A stretch of 64,000 nucleotides of DNA from Pleurotus ostreatus/Saccharomyces cerevisiae fusant (taxonomy: Eukaryota; Opisthokonta): positions 62,001 through 126,000 of the forward strand of contig JAMQCK010000012.1 in assembly GCA_024196135.1 (NCBI GenBank). Direction: 5' to 3'. Shown here piece after piece: positions 40,494 to 52,084 of this stretch; within the stretch, counting starts at the first letter, position 1, and each line of letters begins with the position of its first letter. Position numbers and translations under genes: made by a program. The notes below the pieces were generated by a model. That model was not told where the DNA came from. It saw only the letters and a program-made list of their open reading frames with translations, and did not search any database.

Positions 40494-41465
40494 TCAACAT
40501 TCACGCCACCGTCTCTGCCTAAGCCTCGCCGGCACGACCCGCCGCCAATCCTGCTGCCACGTCTCCAAGCCCTCTGAGACGATCCCCCGCCACGCCCGTC
40601 CACTTGCTTCACCGCCGTAGCGCGCGTCCACTACGTGTCAGTCTTCCGGCGCTTCGCTTTGGGCAGGCTGAGCAGCGCCGCGCGCCGCATGAGGGTCTCA
40701 AGCGGCGTGGGTGGAAGGAAGGTGCGTGGTGGTAAGGCTTCCTTGAGCGTCATGCGCGCATACGTGGGGAGGATGGGTGCGGGAACGTCCGGGGAGTCAG
40801 GAGGGTCGACGAGCTCGTTGATGGGCTCTTGACCGCGAGCGAGCCTCGAGGAGCCTAGCGGCGACCGCTCCATAGTTCGGCGAGGCCTATGGTCGACTCT
40901 GTACTAATGAGGTGCGCGGACCACCGCGAGACGAGGTCGTGCTCCCGGGGTTGCCGAACAACGTACGAGTACATAGAGGTAGGCCTGCGGCGGCACTCGC
41001 CAGCCCCCGCTCTGCGAGCTGCCTCAGCGCGACCCGCAGCCCCGCATAGTCCTCCGTCGCCAGCAGCGTACGCAGCGCCAGCCCCAGCGACGCCTTCACA
41101 GCGACGCCGGCGCGGGCGCCATCGACGAACCCGGGCATTCGTACTGATTGTTGAACTGCCGGGTGCTTGTACCGCTTGTTGAGTTGCTGATCAGCGCACC
41201 ATTTCTGGAACACGCGCCGCGGTGGTTATAGCGCCCTCGGGGACCCGCCGTGCGAGCTCGTTCTCTGGCGCAACGCTCCATGTAGCGAGCAAGGGTTTGT
41301 ATGAGAGCGTCGCTGCGAGGAAGACCAGGCCGTACTGACACGCGCCTGAGCTCGACAAGCACGTCGTGGAGCGCGAGACAAACCCGCAGCACTCGTGAGC
41401 AATCTGGCGGTGAAGGATGACTTTGAGTACGTGCAAGTCACCGCCGACATCGGGGTAAACGCAGC
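40494..41465 (-). pseudogene. PPR-like gene remnant, 5'-truncated and frame-disrupted
   Basis: Matches the C-terminal half (from about residue 290) of the intact gene at 52085-53971 in pieces. Around 41460-41215 it has ILHRQIAHE and YKPLLAT. At 41213-40920 it has LRTLLATEDYAG, and then AERGLA. At 40873-40631 it has LARGQEPINELVDPP and MTLKEALPPRTFLPPTPLE. Near 40540 it has WQQDWRRVVPAR. The pieces lie in different frames with stops between them, and residues about 455-520 are missing. No start or targeting region survives, so it cannot make the full protein. Confidence 0.85.
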
Positions 41466-42108
41466 AAGCAAACTTGAGGGACGAATTCTGGGTGCTGCAC
41501 GTGACAGAGCACCCAGAATTCATACCTGAGATTCAGAAACGCGCCGCGTACACTGAGCGATATTGCGGCGTACAAAGTCCCGTATCTGCGGATAGGCATC
41601 GTGGCGATATGTCTTGCGAGTTTCTTGCTATGAGCTAGCAAGTACAGATCATGTTGAAACACGTGTAACGGTGAGCATGGGCAGCTTGGAAGTATCACCG
41701 AAGAGCGACAGCGCTAATGAACCAGGGAGTGATAAGTGCAGCGCTCGAGAGTGAGCGTGCCCGCGAAGGAAGAGAATGCGGGAGAGGAGGTAAAGGGGAG
41801 GGGATGGGGCAAGGACACGGCTGATGTCGCCTGGAGCCCCCTACCTGTGATCGGACTCGTCGACAAGCGAACCGTACAAAGATGGTGAGAGACGCACCCG
41901 CTGATGCCGTAGTAAGCCCCAAGCCTGATGGATCTAAAGACGGAGAAACACCATGGCGCTGAATGTCAGCGCATGCAACTGGCTGGCTGATTATTGGTAC
42001 AGTATCAATGGGTATGAAGCCGCCAGCGTTCGAGACAACCATCATGAGCCACACACATTAGTTAGGGAAGTAGTCCAATACATACAGATCCGTTCCACAA
42101 GTCATGAA
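41466..42108. other. Intergenic inside the inverted duplication
   Basis: The left-arm homology has ended, and this is the 3' flank of the glucanase. A CCTCTCC-rich stretch at 41770-41820 is the only compositional feature. Confidence 0.4.
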
Positions 42109-44380
42109 CTACGTGCACGTCGTCGCAGGCAAAGGTACGTCCAGAGCGTCCCAAGAGTCCGGATACTCGCAGCCAGCGACAGGCGTCACCGCCGGTGCAG
42201 AATCCTGCGTCGCATACCACCCAGTCCCCGCGCCATCGCCGCCGATACTGCGCGCGTCCGAGAACGTCGCAGTCACGGGGAGCGTTGGCACTGCACCGGT
42301 CGCCGTATACGTCGGCAGCGCCGTCGCGGGCGCCTGCGCGCCATCCACCGCGTTGATCGTCGCCGGCGGCCACGGATACGTCGCAGCCAACTCCCCCGCC
42401 CCAGCGCCTCCCGTCGCCCACGGCGCGAACTCCCCATCAAACGGCTGCCGCTCCCCGCCCAGCATGTCACACACACCACGCGCCTGCCTGGGGTCACGCG
42501 GGATGTACCCCTCCTGCAACCCAAGAGAGTACGACCAGAGCGGCGCCTCGACGATGCCCGCGGACGAGTTGCCGATCTTCCACGTCCAGAAGAACCAGTC
42601 GTTGAGCGCGTCCATGCTCGCCATGATAAAGGTCTTGAGGCCGGCCTTCATGGTCGCGTTCCACTGGCTGGCGTCCTCGAAGAGGCTGCAGTCGCCGCCG
42701 TACATGGCGCCGTTGCCGACGCCGCGCACGTAGAGGCCGCAGTCATTGTACCCGCAGCTGAACTCGCCCGCGACGGTCACGCCGAAGTTGGCATTACTGG
42801 GACAGAGTCAGTGTCAAAGAAGGACCGAGGATGTATAGACTCACGATTGGTTTGAGTTTGCGCCCCAACGATTGCAAGCTTCGAGTGGCCAGTGGCCACC
42901 CGCGTCAGTGAGATCGGTGCCCGTCGCGATGGGCTCGTTGTTCGGGCTGCCGTCAAACGCGATGTAGGGGTGCTGGTCCAACACCAATCGGTCCGCGCCC
43001 TCAAAGGTTCCCACCCAGCTCTGCAAGCCGCCAAACCCATCCCCAATCACCAGATACGGTCCATGCCCCTCGCCCGTACCCGTAATCGCGCGAATCGTGT
43101 TGTACGCCTCCAAGTAGAAGCTATTCAGCGCGTCGCGGCCGATCTGCGCGAGCAGCGGCTCGTTGATCATGCCGAACATGGTGACGACGTCGCGGTACTC
43201 GTCCTGCGCGAAGAACTCGGCGAAGACGCGCACGTACTCGAGGAAGCGCTGCGCGTTTGCGAGGCCCATGGAGCCGCGCAGGAAGTTGACCTGGCCGAGC
43301 TTGCCGGAGTGGTTGTAGCCGTTCTGCGAGCCGGGGACGGTGTGCAGGTCGATGTTAACGCGGAGGCCGTACTTGCGCGCCCAGGAGACGATACGGAGGA
43401 TGTATCTGGGGCGGGTGAGACGGTGCTCGGGGCTTGAGACGCGCAACTCACTTCCAACACAAACCTTCCGGGAAGGGCTCTCCATCCCAGACGCTGCCTT
43501 GGATAGCCCAGAAGGGAATGGGTAGCCGTATGAAGTTTAGCCCGGCCGCCGCGATGTCGATGATGTCCTTCTCGGTCTGGTAGATGCCTGTCAGATGGCG
43601 TCGCGGGATCTCGAAGCGTGGCGTACGATGAATGTGTTGTAGTGGTTCTCCATCTCCTCCTCGAGGGTGCCCTTCTCCCGCATGAGCGTGTACAGCGTCC
43701 ACTCGTCGTTCGCGCCCTCGTACTTCTGGAAGAGGGCCGGCACGATGAAGGGCTCGAGCACGAATAGCCCGCCGAGGTTGACGCTACCATGAGTGTCAGA
43801 ACGAGGCAATGCGTTGAAGATCTGTGGCGCACCCAAACACCCTGTCCTTGCCCCAGGTCCACGACTCGTTAAGCGCCGGTGTCCATTCATTCGCTTTGCC
43901 GTAGCTCCCGTACGGATCCTTGGGATCGAATGCCCAGTAGCCGCCGAAGGAATTGATATACTGGTAGTCCTCGCCGCTATCGAGCTTCAGCATCGTGCCG
44001 TTCGCGCCGCTCGTGAGCGCTTCCGGTGATGCCGGATCCGCATCCTGAGGCACGTCGCCGGAACTTGGAGAGGAGGTCGAGGTGTTGCCCTTCGCGCTGT
44101 CCTTCGAGCCCAGGTGACCGGTGAAGTGGAGGGGGAGGAGGATGGCCAAGAGGATCACGGCGAGCGCGGCCAAGCCCCCAAGCGCCCAGAAGAGCTTGCG
44201 CTTGTTGGAAGAAGGGGTGCCGCTTGCGCGCGCCGCTTCGCCTTCCTCGTTCGCGGGGGAGCCTACGAGTGGCTTCTCCACATACGAGGACCTCACCGAC
44301 GCGTCGCCATATGCCGAATCGCGGGGCGTGTCGAGGAAGGGGCGCGGGGGATCAAGTGTGGGGTCGCTCGGAGAGGACAT
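42109..44380 (-). CDS. Membrane-anchored exo-1,3-beta-glucanase (GH5)
   Basis: Cell-wall beta-1,3-glucan hydrolase. Five exons (44380-43833, 43783-43627, 43576-43452, 43405-42845, 42796-42109) encode 692 residues. The N-terminus is cytosolic, with a type II signal-anchor helix at about 63-86 (LFWALGGLAALAVILLAILL), and a Ser/Thr-rich linker leads to the catalytic domain. GH5 hallmarks: GVNLGGLFVLEPF, AAGLNFIRLPIPFWA, NIDLHTVPGSQNGYNHSG, acid/base Glu in MINEP (about E359) and nucleophile Glu in VAGEFS (E475). The C-terminal about 80 residues are Pro/Thr/Ala-rich. Similar membrane-bound Exg-type enzymes act in hyphal wall remodelling; secretion is as an ectoenzyme, by inference. Confidence 0.93.
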
Positions 44381-45336
44381 GGTTGTTCCTTGCGCCTGCG
44401 AGCGATCGTGTACAGCGCAGGCTAGCACCTCGCAAGGGCGATGATGGGGGAGGAGGCAAGAAGCGGGGAACCTGTCCCTTCAACCTGAAGCAATATAGCC
44501 CGGCATCGTGTTCTGATCGGTCTCGCCCCTAGCCAAGGCGTCGGACACGTGCCGCTAGTCTGTAATTGAGCGCGGGGAAAGGGCGGGGAGGTGCCCGCCG
44601 AGGACCTGGAGGCAGGGGGAGATGGGAGCCCTGATTGGACGTTAGGAGATCATCTTCGCGGGACGGCATGCGCACGCCGCACCTCGTCCATTGTATGCGT
44701 CGCCTAGGGAAGGGAGCCCACGCCTTGGCTAGCTGTGAGCTGGCATCGGCAAGCGCTGGAGATTTCTACTCACCGCATTCAATCCGAACATGTCTTCTTC
44801 GATGCGAAGAACCAAGCTGAACCAAGGGGATCACCATACTTCTCGGCGACTAGGCGCCCAGAATCATGGCTTTGTTTCATCGGCGGCACCTGCACCAGCC
44901 CTCGCTGGTTTCTTGCAAGGCTAGCAGCGACCTGTTTCCTATGTCGAAGTCCGTGGTACACCAGGCAGTGGACATATTAGCGCCACATCACATTTATGGG
45001 CGCGATGTTCGTCAAGTCGCCAGCGAGCCGACGTAGAGTAGAATCGTCGTTCTGTCGAAGAGTGCTCTGACGCGAAAGTCCATCTGAGCGAGCAAGGGCT
45101 TCGTGACGTTCCGTGAATTCGAGATGGAAGTCGGAGGCAAGAGAGCTCGGCAGGAGTCCGGGACGCGTCCGCAGCATTTGCCTCTGTTGGTGGCTATCGG
45201 GAATTGCCGAGGAGGGAAGCGAACAATTGCGGTGCGATGGAAGTATACCGTTTTATTCGGTCTGCGTGGATGGAGACATAGCATATATGCGGCTTGTACT
45301 TCTGTACATACACTTGATGAATATACAACGCTTTTC
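44381..45336. other. Intergenic, glucanase promoter side
   Basis: 956 bp between the glucanase start and the Rqc1/TCF25 stop. An ORF at 45012-45284 (minus) has no family match I can recognise. Otherwise empty. Confidence 0.4.
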
Positions 45337-48134
45337 TTAGTCGACCCCTGCGGTATCTACCGGCCGTTGAGCAGCATCGTCCTCTTCATCAGAGGAGCTC
45401 TCGTCTTGTTGCGCGGCCCCGCCACCCCACAACCTCCCGAGTAGGTTTCGGATGACACGAACAGGCATGGGCTAAAGCTCGACAATGAGCACATCGTTTA
45501 ACGTCAGGAAGCACACTCACCTCAATGTCCTCATCCTCATCTTCCTCGTCTTCGCCCTCATCTTCCTCTTCCTCCTCCTCTGCTCGCTCCTCCTCATGCC
45601 CATGACCATCCACTTCCTCCTCCTGCACCCACTCTCCCTCCCCCAGCCCCGGCATCTCCCCCGGCATCCCGCCCTCCCCAAACACCCCCTCCGCCCCCGC
45701 CATCGCCTCCACCATCATGATATCCTCCACATCCTCCGGCGCCTGCGCCGCCATCTGCGCAAACTGCACCACCCCGCCCGGGAACCTGGCCGCGATCGCC
45801 GGGTGCGCGTCGAAGAAGCCCTGCAATTGCTGCCGGAAGCCTGCGTCCGGGACGAGGCGTGCCAGCCGCCGCGCGTCGGCCTCGCGCTCGCGCCGGGTGC
45901 GCACGAACGCGTCCTCGACGCCGCGGAAGAAGGCGTCGTCGTAGGCGGTGAGGGCGGTGGGCGGGGGCAGGGGGTCGCAGGCGAGGCTGCGGGCGCTGAG
46001 GACGGTGCGGGGGATGAAGGCGAAGAGGGGCCGGTTCTCGAGGACGAGGACGTGGCGGTAAATGGAGTGTTGGAGGGTGCTGTCGGAGAGGAGGGTAGAG
46101 ACGGCGGCGCGACGGCCGGCGACGGGGAGCGAGGAAGGGAGGGAGGCGAAGTTGGAGGAGATGGTCTCTTTGAACCAGGCGGTATATGCGTCTTCTTGCC
46201 AGACGGAAAAGGCACGCTGCACGTATTGGTGGCAAAGTAGGTGCATAATCGCATCGGGGCCGGAAAGGTGGCTGAATATGACCGTCAGTGATGCACAAGA
46301 AACTGCAAGCCCAGCACAAATACCTTGCATCCGTCTCAATCCTGAATATGCGATGGGAGCGAAGAGACTCAGGCAGGGCTACCTCCAATTTGTCCGCCAG
46401 TAATGGGACCACAGGCGGGAACGCCTTGACAGCATCCACCAGCGCCGCCGTGCTCTCATCATGTTTCTATAGCTCGTCAGCATTGGTTTAATCGTAATAG
46501 TATGCGCACATACCTTCGACTTCTCCCCCTTTTCCTTGATGTACAACGCCAAGGCCCGCGAGTAGTTCCATCCCGGAAGCAGCGTCGGGTCCATGCGCTT
46601 TGCGAGCTTTTCTGGCTCCTGCTTCTTCCACGACGTAAAGATATCCCATACCGACAACAACCACTCCGTCTGGTGAGCCTTGAAGGGCAGGAAGTCAAGG
46701 TGAAGCAGCGCGCCATGGGGGTCATTCCAAGGGTCGAGCGCATATAGTAGTCGTGCAAACTCGAAGGAGGTGCGAAAACATCCTCGACGTTGCAGGTCTC
46801 TGCGGCGCGGTCAGAGCAAAGCATAGGATGGAGCTTAGACACGTACGCGACCTGGCGATGAACGGCGAGGAAGAACGGACGTGTCTCGACGTGATCGAAA
46901 TCCAGTCGATTCACGCCAGATGTGAGGTTAAACGCGCCGAGCATCGCGCGCTCGTACGTGAACAGGGCACGATCCACGAAGTCAACCGCACTTGCATGCT
47001 CCTCGCGATGTCGGTATAGCTCCGACAGCTGCAGCAGCGTATCTGCATGCCAACAAAGGCGGTGGAGGAGGTTGTAGAAGCCCTCGGGATCTGCGCCGAT
47101 CAGCAATTGTAGCAGCCCTCGAGCAACTGTACTCACCACCCGCCATAACCACACGCATGAACGCCTTTGTCACCGCCTTATACTTCTTGCTGTACTCGAC
47201 CGTCCACCATCTCTCCTCCCCCAACGGCGCCCACCCATGCCGCTGCCTCTGCGCGTCCAGCTCCTCTTGCGTGAGCTGCCTTGTCGTCAGCCCCTCGCGC
47301 ATCTTCGCCGGCCACCACCCCGGCTGCGGGCGCGTGAGGTTCGACTTCTCCGTCCCGCCCGCGCGCCGCGGGGACGCACTGCCCTTCTCGCGGTTCGCCT
47401 GCACGACCTTGGCGCCGAAGAACTTGCGCATCTCGGCGTCGGGGTCGAGGTGGGCGGGGGAGACGGTGAGGAGGCGGGCGAGCGCATCCATCGATGTGCG
47501 CGACGCGGAGGTGGAGGAGGATAGGGCGGAGGCGGCGTCGCTGAGGCTGGGATATCTGTGCCGATCGTCAGGGCGGTGCAGCGATCGTGGAGTAGATGTA
47601 CGCACTGTAGGGACAGCTCTGCGAGGGCACGCTCGACATCGTCCTTCCCTGATTTCTTCTCCTTTTGCTTGGCTTTCTTCGCAGCCTTCTTCGCTGAAGA
47701 GGACGGCGTAGGAGTATCGCGCGCTGACTCTTGAGGCGTCTGCGGTGTCTGCGGTGTATGGAGAACGGGAGAGGCCGCTACAGCAGTTGACTTCTTCTTT
47801 TTCTTCTTATTCTTTCACTTCTAAGTTCAACACACGGTTATGAGGAGAGGATGATGCACACCTTGCGAGCCTTCGTTTGCACTACTGCCTCTTCAGGCTC
47901 GCTATCCTCTTCGACAACGTCGTCTTGAGGAAGCAGCTGCCCAGCAGTGAGATATAGTTTAACGGAGTAGAGCGCAACACGCACCGCTGCGAATCCGCCC
48001 TTCTGAGCGGGCTGAGGGGATGGCGCTTCCTCATCAGCCTCATCCTCGCTCGCAGGCTGGTGTTTCGCCAGTCCTTCCAGAGCCTCCAGCTCCTCCAGTT
48101 CTCTCTGCTGCCGTTTACTTAGTCTTGGAGGCAT
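45337..48134 (-). CDS. RQC1: Ribosome quality control complex subunit, Rqc1/TCF25 family
   Basis: Rqc1/TCF25 proteins act with the E3 ligase Ltn1 on stalled 60S-nascent chain complexes. Nine exons (48134-47985, 47936-47862, 47811-47606, 47555-47137, 47090-46847, 46799-46514, 46466-46324, 46271-45521, 45471-45337) encode 802 residues. The N-terminus MPPRLSKRQQRELEELE is typical. It is followed by a Lys-rich basic stretch, then the conserved TCF25 core: WHADTLLQLSELYRHREEHA, FNLTSGVNRLDFDHVE, RPFFLAVHRQVADLQRRGC, LYALDPWNDPHGALLHLDF, LPGWNYSRALALY. A strongly acidic Glu/Asp run precedes the C-terminal block PMPVRVIRNLLGRLWGGG. The gene is head to head with ligase B across 301 bp. Confidence 0.9.
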
Positions 48135-48435
48135 ATTTTCAGGTTTAGCACACGGCAGATGACGGTTGAATACAAGTCGTGAGTCACCCTTCCTGTCACA
48201 ACAAAGCCTTCCGGATTCGGACGGCGGTCGCTTAGGTAATCAATTTATGGTCACATCTCCACGAGGCGAGTTCGAATTCTGATGAGCGCAACTTGTTCCG
48301 TCCATCCATGGGCCGGCTTCAAAGATTGCCGGTCGGCCACCGCTTCTCCACGGCAGATGGCCTCGCGTACCAGAGATGAATAAATTAGCCAGCATGCAAC
48401 AGTGATGAGACCTTGTCTTTCTTCCTACTACCATC
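48135..48435. other. Bidirectional promoter, 301 bp
   Basis: The only DNA between the divergent RQC1 and ligase B starts; no TATA box is obvious on either strand. Confidence 0.5.
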
Positions 48436-51400
48436 ATGGCTTGGATTCCCAAGGTTTCTGTTGAGGAGGGTGCGTAGCTTCGTGCACAGCATCTGAGGGA
48501 CCACTACGTTCATGAAGAACCCACCTTGATGATTTCCCTCGTCTTTTCTACGCCATTCAGTCTCTGACAATATCATACAGCGCAGCGTCAATTGCGAGCT
48601 CCCGGCTCCCTCCTAGAAACCGAGGATGTCTGCATCGACGGACGCATCCTTCGCACCTTCAGAAATCTGCCACCCTCATGCCGCGCCCTCTGGCTTGGAG
48701 CAGTCAAGATGTACCCCGAGCGCGAGTTCATCGTCTTCGAGGACCAACGGTACACGTTCCGCATCGCACACGAGCGCGCCGTGCGCATAGCGGCCGTCTT
48801 TCGGGACATCCACGGCATCCGGAAAGGTGAGTATCCGTGCGCACTGCACACCCACGCCAGGGTCGGCATCGGACTGACGGACACGCAGGCGACCACGTCG
48901 GCCTTGTTGCGAGGAATTTCCCGGACTACCTCATCGTTTTCTGGGCGTGCCGTACGTGTTCTCAGGTCAAACCGGCTCAAGCAGCGTACTGAAAACTCTG
49001 CTATCTGACATCAGACCTTCTCGGTGCCGTACCGGTACTCGTGAACGCGTGAGTGGCGGTCGTAACTTACGGAAGCGCAATTTGGGGCCCGAGGAACTCA
49101 TACTCGCTTATCCTCATAGACTTCAGCCGGCGGAGACCATTAAATACTGCCTGGTCAGATGCCATTGCAAGCTTATTGTGCTGGACTGGGAGCGCGCGAA
49201 CATCCTGGAGAATGCCGTCGACAGTCTTTTCCGCGACTCGCATGCGACCGGTGGCGTTGTCGTCATCCACGGCACCGAGGGTAAAGGCGCGTGGAAGGGT
49301 ATGACAACCTTGGACGAAGAGTTGAAGCAGTATAGCGGCGACGCGTCGGCGGTCATCTCCGATGACCCCGCCGTGGTCCCGGAAGACCACGCCATGATCA
49401 TGTTCACCAGCGGGACGACCGGTTTGCCGAGTGCGTTGCGATCCTGTTTAACATTGGTATCTCGGCTAATTCCTCTTAGAGGGCGCCCTGAGCACCCAAC
49501 GCGCTTTCCTCAGTCTATTGTTTAACGTGCGTCCTGCATGTCTCCATACTTGCCTGCACTGAGACCAATCAGACCCTCGCTGGGACGCGCCGCGCAATGA
49601 TTAGGCGCGGGGAGGGGATACCCTCCGGCGTCGTGCCTGATCCTATTGGCATGCTGCTCCCTGTGCCTCTCTTCCATATCACAGGTGAGCGTATCGCCGC
49701 AGATGTGCAGTCAGTTAGCTCATCGGTGGGGTACTAGGAATGGCGGTGACGGTGAGTTTGCGCTGGTCAAATTGGCAGGGGCCTTGCGATTGACTGAGAG
49801 CTGCAGCTTATGGCGGTCTTTGGAGGCGCCAAGGTCGTGCTGGTGCGCAAGTATAACCCTAAGCAAGGTGTCTTACACATTTCCTACGTCTGTTTTATGC
49901 TTCTCACGACTTCACAGCGGTCACGTATGTCTGCAGGACCAATTTCAATCTTCATGATCTCACCGCACTTCAAGCCTCATCAAGAAAGAAAACATCACCT
50001 TCATAACGGCGTACGTTTGCCTTTCTCGACCCTCGCCTCTCTTTCCCTCACTTCTCTACCCCCTTCAATGGCTGACATACACCTCCAACCAGCGTCCCCA
50101 CCATCATCGCCGACCTCGTCGACCTCGGCGCCTCCGAGCTCGCCGGGCACGAGTTCGCCACGCTCGGCATGGGCGGCGCGCCCGTGCACAACCAGCTCGT
50201 GCAGCGCGCGAAGAAGAGTTTTCCGGGCGCGATGATGTGCGTTTTCAGCTATTTTGCTTTCTCGCGCATCTCCCCTGTGGCGTGTATTCTCCCCCCTCCT
50301 CGCACGCGCTGCCGCGGCAGCGTGGCTGATGGATTTCACATAGGGCACAAGGCTACGGATTGACGGAGACGAATGCGACGGCGACGTCTAATTGTAAGTA
50401 GTAACGCAGTCATATCCCTCCTTCCCTTCATCCGTCACTCACCCCTCCCCAGCCGCAGAGGACTTCGTCGCCCGACCGTCAAGTTGGTGCGTATCCATCC
50501 CATGATTCCCTTGCGTCGCACGACATTGACGCTCTTTCGATGAAACTAACGCTCCTCCGATGGACTAACGGTCCTACGATGGTACTAACGCGCATCCATT
50601 TCCAGCGGTCTCCCGACCCCCGTCACGGACATCCTCATCGTAGATGACGATGGGAAGGTTCTGCCGCCGGGCGACGTGGGCGAGATTTGGGTGCGCGGGC
50701 CGCAGGTGATGAAGGAGTATTATAATGATCCAGGTGAGTGGGGTCGTTGGGCGAATGCATGATCGGGACGTGACTGACAAGCGGGCTGTAGAGGCGACGG
50801 CGAAAGTTCGTAACCTACTCCAGGAAATCTAATTGGTCGGCTGATCGTGCTGTGTATCTGCGATTCAGGTGTTCACGAAGGTGCGTTTTGTAGCGCTCTG
50901 GGCGTCGAATTTGTTTGTGACTATGGCATGCAACAGGACGGCTGGTTCAAGACGGGCGACGTAGGCGTCATCTGCGCGGAAGGTTTCCTGTACATCCGCG
51001 ACCGGAGTAAGCTGTCTTTTAAACTAATCAACGCGTCTCGCCTTGCTGACACATCCTCGCAGAGAAGGACATGATCATTCGAGGCGGCGAGAACATTGTA
51101 TGTCTAGCTATTATTCGGATTGCTTGCGCCGAGGCTGACATCTTTAAGGACTGTCTCTCCATCGAAGAGGCGCTGTACACCGAGCCGGGCGTACTTGAAG
51201 CGGCCGCGGTCGGTGTACCGGATGAGCGCTTAGGCGAGCTGCCCGTGGCGGTAGTGTCTGTAAAACAAGGTTCGTCGGGTTTTTTGAGACACCAAAAAGT
51301 CACTGACGAGCCTCGCTTGCTCAGAGTACCATGGAAAGGTGGCCGAGCAATCCTTGTTCTCGCTGGTCAAGCATAAGTGAGTTGCTCGATCTACACACCC

Positions 51401-51644
51401 AGAACGGGTAGCTCATTTTTCGCTCTCAGACTGCCGCGCTTCGCGGTCCCTGTGATGATTATTGTCCGGGACGGAGAGCTGGGTGAGTTCTCCTCCTTTA
51501 TGTCGTCTCTGAGATCGCGCGGCTGAGCATACGGCAGAGCATAATGCTGCAGGCAAGGTCATGAAGAACGTATTGAGGCAACAGGCTACTGTGGAGTGGG
51601 AGAAGCGGAAGAAGATGGGTGGCGAGGTTAAGGCGAAGCTTTGA
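48436..51644 (+). CDS. AMP-dependent synthetase/ligase, acyl-CoA synthetase-like, paralogue B
   Basis: Adenylate-forming acyl-CoA synthetase-like enzyme of 594 residues with canonical motifs: TSGTTGLPKGALSTQRAF (A3), GYGLTETN (A5), GEIWVRGPQVM (A7), DGWFKTGDVG and DRKKDMIIRGGENI (A8), NAAGKVMK (A10). Twenty-three exons: 48436-48469, 48581-48826, 48889-48951, 49015-49048, 49120-49430, 49480-49526, 49573-49684, 49738-49751, 49807-49867, 49918-49924, 49975-50010, 50093-50236, 50344-50393, 50453-50486, 50606-50733, 50792-50805, 50869-50880, 50937-51006, 51063-51097, 51149-51269, 51325-51376, 51430-51482, 51538-51644. All 19 introns of paralogue A recur here at the same place, plus three extra. 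Substrate unknown; fatty or aromatic acids are both possible. Confidence 0.9.
50522..50590 (+). repeat. Three imperfect repeats of an ACTAAC branch-point motif in one intron
   Basis: Within the 119-nt intron 50487-50605 of ligase B, a unit like CGATG..ACTAACG..CCT occurs three times in tandem. Each unit carries a perfect ACTAAC branch-point consensus, and the last is about 20 nt before the acceptor. Confidence 0.6.
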
Positions 51645-52084
51645 GTCTGGAAGGTACCTCGGACTCTGCATACCCGCACGGGCCCGAACTGCCTGTGCGT
51701 CCTCGAATTTTGTTATTACTGGCCCTCAAACAGAGTGGATCTTGGATGGAATGACGGATGGATTGTACACCAATACTCACTAAAATATATTGCTGTCGTC
51801 CTTTGACAGTGTCATCGCTCTTGGCTCGATTTCCTTTAGCTGAAGACGAGCGCCGAGGATGACTGCCAACGAACAAAGACTTCCTAAAGGAGAAACCCAC
51901 ACGTGCGGCAATGATTTGCTTCCTCATTTTCGATGTTCGCTCTTGGTCCTGACCGTCACCAAGTTCATAACGTTACTGCGGCTCTCCGAGCGCGACCAAC
52001 ATCCCTTCTATTCTGAAGACGCGAGGCACGGGAACGGGAGGAACGGTGCTTAGAGGGATTGTTCACAATCCTTGTATGTCGTGA
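51645..52084. other. Intergenic
   Basis: Between ligase B and the PPR-like gene, both plus. No promoter motif stands out. Confidence 0.4.

Larger units (their letters stand above)
35775..41465 (+). repeat. Inverted segmental duplication, left arm
   Basis: Reverse-complement match of 52950-58297. In order it holds the shared upstream region, an intact DUF6535 gene (plus) and a decayed PPR-like pseudogene (minus). The right arm carries the same order in opposite orientation. The DUF6535 exons have identical lengths except the last one. Confidence 0.88.

Noticed and set aside
45012..45284. 90-codon minus-strand ORF, with a TKPLLA string loosely like the PPR-like gene
   Set aside because: The similarity is only a few residues and does not extend; not enough to call another relic.
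45485..46439. Long frames on both strands over RQC1 exon 8
   Set aside because: Shadows of the acidic and GC-rich exon. Only the spliced RQC1 frame carries conserved family sequence.
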